Shown here: positions 48,235 through 53,530 of the stretch, one piece after another | Numbering within the stretch: position 1 is the stretch's first letter | How the letters are laid out: each line of letters starts with the position of its first letter | Notes under the pieces: generated by a model | The model's input: the letters and a program-made list of their open reading frames with translations, nothing else | Told to the model about the DNA's origin: nothing | Database searches by the model: none | Made by a program: the position numbers and the translations under genes | Source of the DNA: Candidatus Colwelliibacteriota bacterium | Lineage (GTDB): Bacteria; Patescibacteriota; Minisyncoccia; UBA6257; Colwellbacteraceae | DNA length: 53,530 nucleotides | Direction of reading: 5' to 3' | NCBI GenBank assembly: GCA_028718505.1 | Contig: JAQULQ010000003.1 | Span: forward strand, 1 to 53,530

Positions 48235-48837
48235 ATGCATTATCCCTTGTGGAAAAGGTTGTTTGATATTATAGGCAGCACCTTAGGACTGGTGCTTATT
48301 TTGCCTTTTACCCCCCTGATCGCTCTAGCTATTAAACTAGATAGCCGGGGGCCGGTATTTGAGAAATTAAACAGGGTCAGTGGGGGTAAGGTAGTAAAAG
48401 TTTATAAATTTCGCTCGATGGTGGAGAATGCCCAGGCGCTGAAGTCGAAGCTTGCACACCTGAATGAACGCAGGGACGGTCCTCTCTTTAAGATTAAAAA
48501 TGACCCGCGCGTTACTCGGGTCGGGCGGTTTTTGAGAAAATTCCGCATCGATGAGGCCCCTCAGTTTATCAATGTGTTTCGGGGTGAATTAGCTTTCGTC
48601 GGCCCTCGGCCACGCGAGCCGCAGGAGGCAGAACAGTATCCGGAAAACTACAGAATAGTCCTTGATTTTAAGAATGGTGTAACCGGCTTATCTCAGGTGA
48701 ACGGTGCCTCCAGCCTGCTCTTTTTGAGAGAGCTGGAGTTAGATAAATATTATGTTGAGCACGTCTCTTTTTGGCTCGATTTAAAAATTTGTCTGAAGAC
48801 TTTAGCGATTTTATTTTTCGACCCCACCGCCGTATGA
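48235..48837 (+). CDS. Polyprenyl-phosphate sugar-1-phosphate transferase (WcaJ/RfbP-type)
   Basis: This 200-residue enzyme starts glycan assembly by moving a sugar-1-phosphate from a nucleotide sugar to the polyprenyl phosphate carrier at the membrane. One membrane helix (about 10-32) is followed by D-S-R-G-P-V-F-E-K (catalytic region), K-V-Y-K-F-R-S-M-V, D-P-R-V-T-R-V-G-R-F-L-R-K-F-R-I-D-E-A-P-Q-F and F-V-G-P-R-P. Only the catalytic C-terminal module is present, without the N-terminal membrane domain of WcaJ. It lies 8 nt before a DUF4012 gene, a pairing common in polysaccharide loci. Confidence 0.92.
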   Translation: MHYPLWKRLFDIIGSTLGLVLILPFTPLIALAIKLDSRGPVFEKLNRVSGGKVVKVYKFRSMVENAQALKSKLAHLNERRDGPLFKIKNDPRVTRVGRFLRKFRIDEAPQFINVFRGELAFVGPRPREPQEAEQYPENYRIVLDFKNGVTGLSQVNGASSLLFLRELELDKYYVEHVSFWLDLKICLKTLAILFFDPTAV

Positions 48838-48844
48838 TGGGCAT

Positions 48845-50818
48845 ATGGATCCGAGTCATAGCCGCCGTGTGGCAGATATCAAGCACCCTCATGGGCGAAT
48901 GCGCGATGATGCCATTCAGCAGTCTGGGCGATTCCATCGGGATCAGATCTCGAAATATATTGGTATAGGCCTTCTTCTTCTGTTGCTGGTTATTGCCTCT
49001 GTTTACGTCGCCCTGAATATCAGGGAAAGCACCCTGAATATTTATCGGGGCTTTAAGGGTGTGATAGATGACATCAGGAGTTTCGGCGGTTCTGATCTTG
49101 AGAATTCGCTAAACTCCATCGAACAGGATCTGGATGAGCTGGATGAGCGGGCGCGCTTCCTAAGTCTTGCCCCTAAGTTGCGTGAAATACCCGGAGCCAT
49201 CAATGATCTTAGGGAAATCATTTCGGTTGTTGCCAATCTCGGTAATACTTTTGAGACTCTGCGCTCCGACGGGCTGGCGTTTGCTTTCTCGGGCAGAGGA
49301 GAAGAATTGCTGACGGCCTTAAGACTCATGAGGTTCGATCTTGGACGGCTGGGAGATCTGAGCGATGGTCTCCTAGTCAGAGCCAAGGAATTCGGGGCTT
49401 ATGAAGAAGACGTCGAGTCTATGAATAGTCAGCTGGCTGGGCTTGAAGAAGGCCTGAACGTAGTTATTAATTTCTTGGATACAGAGGGAGAGAAAAGGAT
49501 TGTCTTGCTTTTTGAAAATCACTCCGAGCTGAGGCCGTCCGGAGGTTTTGCCGGCAGTTATGGCGAATTAGTGCTGGAAAGGGGCAATATCAAAAGTTTA
49601 GAAGTTAATGATATTTATTATCCAGACAAATTCTTGGTCAAGAAGGTGATCCCGCCTCTCCAGCTTCAGGGGATTACGCCCAACTGGGGTGCCCGTGACA
49701 CAAACTGGTTCTTCGATTTTGCTGATTCGTCCGAGAAGCTTCTTGAATACCTAGAGGCCTCTACTCTTTATGGCGATCAAGATATTACTTTCGATGGTGT
49801 TATCGCCATGAACGTAAGAGTGATAGAAGATATTCTGCGTTTGACAGGACCGTTGGACCTGTCCGACTATGGGCTTTCACTGAACGTCGACAATTTTCTG
49901 AGAGAGATCCAAGCGGAGGTTGAGGTGGACAAAAACCCCGGGGAAAACCCTAAGCTTATCCTGAAGTCGGCCGCCCCGCTTTTGCTCGAAGCCATCGGCA
50001 AATTAGACAACAGCAGTCAGAGCAGTTTGCTAGATGTTTTTCTAAGCCGGGCAAAGAATAAAGATGTTAAGTTCTATTTCCGCAATAAGCCACTGGAGTT
50101 CTTGGTTTCCGACTGGAGTGTGGGAGGAAGAGACTATGAGTTGGGAGCGGATTTTGTGGGAGATTACCTGGCCGTGGTGAATGCTAATGTGGCTGGAGGT
50201 AAAACCGATGTCTTTGTAGATCAGACGGTTGAGCTTGCTAGCCAGATAGGCGCGGACGGCACCGTGTACAATGATCTGACAGTCTCCCGGACTCATCGCG
50301 GAGGCAATGAGCCAGAGTATTTCTATAACAAGATCAATCAGAACTTTCTGAGGATCTTTACGGTCCCGGACGCACAGCTCGAATCTATCCAGGGCGGTAT
50401 CCGCAAGGAGATACAGCCCCTCGTGAACTACGTTGGAAGCGTTTACGCTGAAGATGAAAACTTGTCAGAGTTGGAAGACAGCCGTACGCTTCTGAATACG
50501 CCCACCGACGGTTATGCTGAAAAATATACTCATTCCGGCAAATGCATCTTCGGTACTTGGCTGAATATTCCTCCGGGCGAGAGCCGTGTGCTTGTGATGC
50601 GGTATTCCGGCGATAGCATACCGCTTATTGACGGACAGCAGTATAAATTTGTCATAGATAAACAGTCGGGCAGCGAAATGGTTTTTGGCTATACCATTAC
50701 AGCTCCTGCCGGATTTGAGTGGCTGGAGAGCGGAGGCCAGGTTTTTCGCCATCAAACGAGCGATCTGCCTGCTCGGCTTGAGATAGACTTGACTCTTAAG
50801 AAAAGTCATGCCAATTAG
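48845..50818 (+). CDS. DUF4012 membrane-anchored extracellular protein
   Basis: A 657-residue protein with a short basic tail, one membrane helix (about 38-57) and a large outside part. A charged helical region (about 80-210) is followed by I-V-L-L-F-E-N-H-S-E-L-R-P-S-G-G-F-A-G-S-Y-G, the DUF4012 signature, and then a D-I-T-F-D-G-V-I-A-M-N segment. Related LytR-like or cell-wall attachment functions have been suggested for such proteins, but none is proven to my knowledge. It sits in the polysaccharide operon behind the initiating sugar transferase, which suggests a surface-glycan role. Its end overlaps lepA by 11 nt. Confidence 0.85.
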   Translation: MDPSHSRRVADIKHPHGRMRDDAIQQSGRFHRDQISKYIGIGLLLLLLVIASVYVALNIRESTLNIYRGFKGVIDDIRSFGGSDLENSLNSIEQDLDELDERARFLSLAPKLREIPGAINDLREIISVVANLGNTFETLRSDGLAFAFSGRGEELLTALRLMRFDLGRLGDLSDGLLVRAKEFGAYEEDVESMNSQLAGLEEGLNVVINFLDTEGEKRIVLLFENHSELRPSGGFAGSYGELVLERGNIKSLEVNDIYYPDKFLVKKVIPPLQLQGITPNWGARDTNWFFDFADSSEKLLEYLEASTLYGDQDITFDGVIAMNVRVIEDILRLTGPLDLSDYGLSLNVDNFLREIQAEVEVDKNPGENPKLILKSAAPLLLEAIGKLDNSSQSSLLDVFLSRAKNKDVKFYFRNKPLEFLVSDWSVGGRDYELGADFVGDYLAVVNANVAGGKTDVFVDQTVELASQIGADGTVYNDLTVSRTHRGGNEPEYFYNKINQNFLRIFTVPDAQLESIQGGIRKEIQPLVNYVGSVYAEDENLSELEDSRTLLNTPTDGYAEKYTHSGKCIFGTWLNIPPGESRVLVMRYSGDSIPLIDGQQYKFVIDKQSGSEMVFGYTITAPAGFEWLESGGQVFRHQTSDLPARLEIDLTLKKSHAN

Positions 50819-52544
50819 AAATTTCGTTATTATCGCTCATATTGATCATGGCAAGAGTACCCTCGCGGATAGGTTTCTTGAGCTCACAAAAACCGTCCCG
50901 ATGCGCAAAATGAAGGAACAGTATCTTGATTCTATGGAGCTGGAACGGGAGAGGGGTATCACTATTAAAATGGCCCCGGTACGGATGCTCTACAGAGGTA
51001 CTATTCTTAATTTGATCGATACTCCCGGCCACAGTGATTTCTCCTACGAAGTTTCACGAGCTTTGAAAGCAGTGGAAGGGGCGATTTTACTTGTAGATGC
51101 GACTCAAGGAGTTCAAGCTCAGACTTTGGCCAATTTGGAGATGGCACGGCAGAGCGGACTGAAGATTATCGGGGCTCTTAATAAGGTGGATATGTCTCCT
51201 CCCGGTATAGATGAGCTTGCTGAAGAGCTGGCAGTCCTTATTGGCCAGCCTCTATCCGCTATCCATAAAGTTTCTGCCCGAACGGGCGAGGGGGTGGAGA
51301 AGTTATTGGACAGCGTTGTAAATGATTTCCCCGAACCCGCATTGGATAAGCACGAATCAGCTCTGATCTTTAGCTCCCTTTATGATGAACATAAGGGCAT
51401 CATTGCTTTCGTGCGGGTGATGGGAGGTAGTTTTGCAAAAGATAAAAACACTACCCTGCAGGCTTTCAGGCACCACTTTAAAGTAAAAGAGGTTGGTTAT
51501 TTTACGCCGGAGCTTGAGTCGACAGCCGTCCTGAAGCCCGGGGAGATAGGATATATCGCTACGGGGGTTAAGGATCCTGAGAAAATCAGGATCGGGGATA
51601 CCATCGGCACCCAAGCTTTGCCGGGCTTTCAAGTACCGAAACCCGTTGTTTTCGTCTCTCTCTATCCGGACGAAGGAGGGGATTACGATGACCTTAAGGT
51701 TGCTCTTGAGAAACTGAAACTTAAGGATTCTTCGCTGGATTTTTCACCCGATGCCAGTCAGGTTTTGGGCAGGGGCTTTAAGTGCGGTTTTCTAGGCAGG
51801 CTGCATTTCGAGATCACCATGCAGAGACTGGAGCGCGAGTTCGGGCTGGAGACAGTGAACAGTTTTCCGTCCGTTGCCTACCGGGTCGTTAAGCGCGGAG
51901 GTAGGGAAGTGGCGATTGAAAATGCCCGTGATTTCCCGGACGACTATGAGAAAAGTCTCGAGCCGATCGTTAACCTGAACATTCTGACACCCAGCCGCTA
52001 TCTGGGCTCAGTTTTAGGATTAAGCGACGTCTTCCGTTTGAGCGATATCAGCACCGATAATGCCGGCCGAAATATCAGAGTGACTGCCCGGCTGCCCTTA
52101 TCAGAACTGATTTTGAACTTTGATGACAAACTTAAATCTGTTTCCCAAGGATTCGCCTCTTTCAGTTATGAGCCCGCCGGTTATCAAGAAACGGAGTTGA
52201 GACGGATGGATATTTTGGTGGCGGGCGAATTGGTGCCCGGCTTAAGCCGTGTTGTCTATAAGGAAGATATGGAAAACGAGGGCAGACGGATGGCCGCTAA
52301 GCTTAAAGAGTATATGCCTCGCCGGCAGTTCGTTCAGCCGGTTCAAGCAGTTGTGGGCGGCAAGATCGTAGCTCGGGAGAATATCAAGGCGATGCGGAAA
52401 GATGTCACGGCACCCCTTTACGGAGGCGATATTACCCGGAAAAGGAAACTTCTAGAGAGGCAGAAGAGGGGTAAAAAGAAGCTGGCGAACGTGACTAAGG
52501 TGAGTGTTCCGCCGGAGGTTTTTAAAGAATTGCTGAAAAAATAG
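50808..52544 (+). CDS. lepA: Elongation factor 4 (LepA)
   Basis: LepA is a ribosomal GTPase that acts in initiation and back-translocation under stress. The 578-residue protein has G1 A-H-I-D-H-G-K-S-T (10-18), D-T-P-G-H-S-D-F, N-K-V-D-M (Ile to Val against most relatives), and the LepA-specific C-terminal domain with G-R-G-F-K-C-G-F-L-G, Y-E-P-A-G-Y and the final R-R-Q-F-V-Q-P-V-Q-A and R-K-D-V-T-A-P-L-Y-G-G-D-I-T-R-K-R-K-L-L. It is slightly shorter than the usual 600. It starts inside the DUF4012 gene. Confidence 0.96.
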   Translation: MPIRNFVIIAHIDHGKSTLADRFLELTKTVPMRKMKEQYLDSMELERERGITIKMAPVRMLYRGTILNLIDTPGHSDFSYEVSRALKAVEGAILLVDATQGVQAQTLANLEMARQSGLKIIGALNKVDMSPPGIDELAEELAVLIGQPLSAIHKVSARTGEGVEKLLDSVVNDFPEPALDKHESALIFSSLYDEHKGIIAFVRVMGGSFAKDKNTTLQAFRHHFKVKEVGYFTPELESTAVLKPGEIGYIATGVKDPEKIRIGDTIGTQALPGFQVPKPVVFVSLYPDEGGDYDDLKVALEKLKLKDSSLDFSPDASQVLGRGFKCGFLGRLHFEITMQRLEREFGLETVNSFPSVAYRVVKRGGREVAIENARDFPDDYEKSLEPIVNLNILTPSRYLGSVLGLSDVFRLSDISTDNAGRNIRVTARLPLSELILNFDDKLKSVSQGFASFSYEPAGYQETELRRMDILVAGELVPGLSRVVYKEDMENEGRRMAAKLKEYMPRRQFVQPVQAVVGGKIVARENIKAMRKDVTAPLYGGDITRKRKLLERQKRGKKKLANVTKVSVPPEVFKELLKK

Positions 52545-52568
52545 TTCGGGTTAAACTGAATTAAGGAC

Positions 52569-52841
52569 ATGAAAAAGATCTTCACAACCATAATTGCCCT
52601 GCTTATCTTGTCCTGGCTGGGCTTTCAGGTTTATCTTTTGCAGAAAGAAAGAATTACCCTTGCTAAGGAATATCAGATGGTTAAGCAGGAGTGCGATGAG
52701 CTTTCGGTGGACAATCTGGAAGTGGCGGAGAGATTAAATTATCTTGCCGAACCGCACAACTTGGAGAAAGAGCTAAGGTCGAAATTCAACTATATTCGTC
52801 CGGGTGAAAAGCTGATGATCGTTATCCCGAAAGAGGAGTAA
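52569..52841 (+). CDS. ftsB: Septum formation initiator FtsB/DivIC-like
   Basis: A 90-residue single-pass membrane protein: one helix (about 5-24) followed by a coiled coil (about 26-62) and the end segment L-A-E-P-H-N-L-E-K-E-L-R-S-K-F-N-Y-I-R-P-G-E, the family signature. With FtsQ (24100) and FtsL it would form the divisome complex that activates wall synthesis at the septum. The TAA stop is directly followed by the first base of tRNA-Gly. No obvious own promoter was found; it may be read with lepA 24 nt upstream. Confidence 0.85.
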   Translation: MKKIFTTIIALLILSWLGFQVYLLQKERITLAKEYQMVKQECDELSVDNLEVAERLNYLAEPHNLEKELRSKFNYIRPGEKLMIVIPKEE

Positions 52842-52912
52842 GCGAGTGTCGTACAGTGGTAGTACGCTTGCTTCCCAAGCAAGCAACGGGGGTTCGATTC
52901 CCCTCACTCGCT
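52842..52912 (+). tRNA. tRNA-Gly(CCC)
   Basis: Acceptor GCGAGTG pairs with CACTCGC (52905-52911); discriminator T52912. The D arm contains AGTGGTAG, the anticodon stem CTTGC/GCAAG encloses loop TTCCCAA with anticodon CCC at 52874-52876, and the T arm is GGGGG-TTCGATT-CCCCT. CCA is not encoded. The gene begins immediately after the ftsB stop codon. Confidence 0.93.
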
Positions 52913-52920
52913 CCTAGATT

Positions 52921-52970
52921 TGGGGCGGGGCCAAGTAGGAAGCGCGGGTTCGGTTCCCGCATCCCAACCA
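52921..52970 (+). pseudogene. Internally deleted tRNA-Gln-like relic
   Basis: TGGGGCGGGGCCAAGTAGGA matches the acceptor and D-arm start of bacterial tRNA-Gln, but it runs directly into a T-arm-like part (GCGGG-TTCGGTT-CCCGC) and an acceptor-like end ATCCCAACCA with encoded CCA. The whole anticodon arm and variable loop are missing, and position 58 of the T loop is G rather than the near-universal A. It is 8 nt after tRNA-Gly and 8 nt before the next gene. Confidence 0.5.
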
Positions 52971-52978
52971 AGCAAATT

Positions 52979-53488
52979 ATGGGAAACATAATAAGCAGAC
53001 ATATTAAAGATATAATCTTCGGAGCGAATGATGGTATTGTAACCACCTTTGCGGTGGTGGCGGGAGCGATGGGAGCTGGTCTGTCGGCCAGGGTAGTTAT
53101 CATCATGGGTATAGCTAATCTTTTGGCGGATGGTTTTTCTATGGGAGCGGGCAACTATCTGGGTTCTGTTTCAGAAGAAGAGGTGGCTGAAGAAGGGGGT
53201 CAAAAACATAGAAGAATTTCTCTCGCTCCGGCCATTTTTACGTTCGTGAGTTTTGTGCTCGCCGGTCTTCTGCCTCTCCTGCCGTTTATTTTCGGCGCAG
53301 CCGACAGCTTTGTGCCGGCCATCGTTACAACTGGTTTGGCTCTCTTTGTGGTTGGCGCTCTTCTGGGGCACATTGTCCTGCGCCGACACTGGCTGTTTCT
53401 TGGCTTTCAGATGCTGTTTGTCGGCGGTACGGCCGCCGGCATTGCCTATAGCATCGGCTATCTTGTAGAGTCGATACTTAGTTTGTAA
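52979..53488 (+). CDS. VIT1/CCC1-family iron/manganese transporter
   Basis: A 169-residue membrane protein with about five hydrophobic helices. The N-terminal D-I-I-F-G-A-N-D-G-I-V-T-T-F-A-V-V-A-G and G-I-A-N-L-L-A-D-G-F-S-M-G-A-G-N-Y-L are the family signatures (helices 1 and 2 with their acidic residues), followed by a short charged loop E-E-E-V-A-E-E-G-G in place of the long metal-binding domain. Relatives move Fe2+ or Mn2+ out of the cytoplasm. ATG 52979 gives M-G-N-I-I-S-R-H-I-K; upstream in-frame codons pass through the tRNA and are excluded. The remaining bases to 53530 show nothing clear. Confidence 0.85.
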   Translation: MGNIISRHIKDIIFGANDGIVTTFAVVAGAMGAGLSARVVIIMGIANLLADGFSMGAGNYLGSVSEEEVAEEGGQKHRRISLAPAIFTFVSFVLAGLLPLLPFIFGAADSFVPAIVTTGLALFVVGALLGHIVLRRHWLFLGFQMLFVGGTAAGIAYSIGYLVESILSL

Positions 53489-53530
53489 GCTTTTTGAGTG
53501 AGGGCTCGCCGCTAAGACGAAATCATCTTA

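Noticed and set aside
4645-52970. The 5' tRNA half (4645-4679) and the relic near 52921 as a split tRNA joined in trans
   Set aside because: Acceptor strands GGAGGAG and ATCCCAA are not complementary and the relic carries its own 5' acceptor part.
1-53530. Recoded TGA (Gly) as in Gracilibacteria
   Set aside because: Many genes, including htpX, rpmJ and the cyclic phosphodiesterase, end properly at TGA, and no conserved protein needs TGA read-through.

Overview
This 53.5 kb window looks like a streamlined genome of the Candidate Phyla Radiation (Patescibacteria), most likely a Parcubacteria-type lineage. The reasons are the dense packing (starts overlapping stops by 1-35 nt), a short alanyl-tRNA synthetase and short L13, an RpoA without its C-terminal domain, and family types I associate with these bacteria (DUF4012, DUF5652, SIMPL, baseplate-J-like anchored protein, nucleotidyltransferase-like protein, GT-C membrane glycosyltransferases). 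TGA is used as a stop throughout, so the recoded Gracilibacteria/Absconditabacteria type is excluded. The lineage is inferred from gene content only; there is no rRNA gene here.

Layout. 1-4640: end of a nucleotidyltransferase-like gene, groES-groEL, lemA-htpX, a GGDEF protein. 4645-4823: a 5' half of a Ser-type tRNA followed by an intact tRNA-Ser(GGA). 4914-7721: cation exchanger, membrane glycosyltransferase, tRNA-binding protein. 7768-14353: divergent Ddl-like ligase, dnaG, rpoD, short alaS, actin-like protein. 14393-19689: anchored surface protein, then infA-rpmJ-rpsM-rpsK-rpsD-rpoA-rplQ-rplM-rpsI. 19691-24828: small membrane protein, GT2, greA, lysS, serS, ftsQ. 24825-33972: mixed-strand block with a GT39-like enzyme, ychF, a PH-domain protein, a GuaB1-type enzyme, nfo, thpR and a sugar-nucleotide transferase. 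33989-34138: an apparent small-RNA unit. 34145-40979: murB, then glycerate kinase, PEP synthase, D-2-hydroxyacid dehydrogenase and enolase. 40965-43264: head-to-head acyltransferase and ATP-grasp genes. 43274-53488: SIMPL protein, hpf, secA, GT4, sugar transferase, DUF4012, lepA, ftsB, tRNA-Gly(CCC), a tRNA-Gln-like relic and a VIT-family transporter.

How it works together. Most of the window is information processing (replication primase, RNA polymerase, sigma factor, ribosomal proteins, synthetases, elongation factors), protein quality control and secretion (GroESL, HtpX, SecA), division and wall (FtsQ, FtsB, MurB, Ddl-like) and glycan assembly at the membrane. The only metabolic cluster, 35080-40979, spells a route from glycerate through 2-phosphoglycerate and phosphoenolpyruvate to pyruvate and a 2-hydroxyacid such as lactate.

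Most distinctive signals: (1) many operon-leading genes have a TATAAT-like -10 only 5-10 nt before the start codon, often with an extended TGn, implying leaderless mRNAs; (2) the polymerase alpha lacks its DNA-binding C-terminal domain while the sigma factor carries a strongly basic tail; (3) a compact promoter-structured RNA-terminator unit precedes murB; (4) the Ddl-like ligase has lost two metal ligands; (5) two tRNA relics and heptamer repeats lie in the intergenic spaces.
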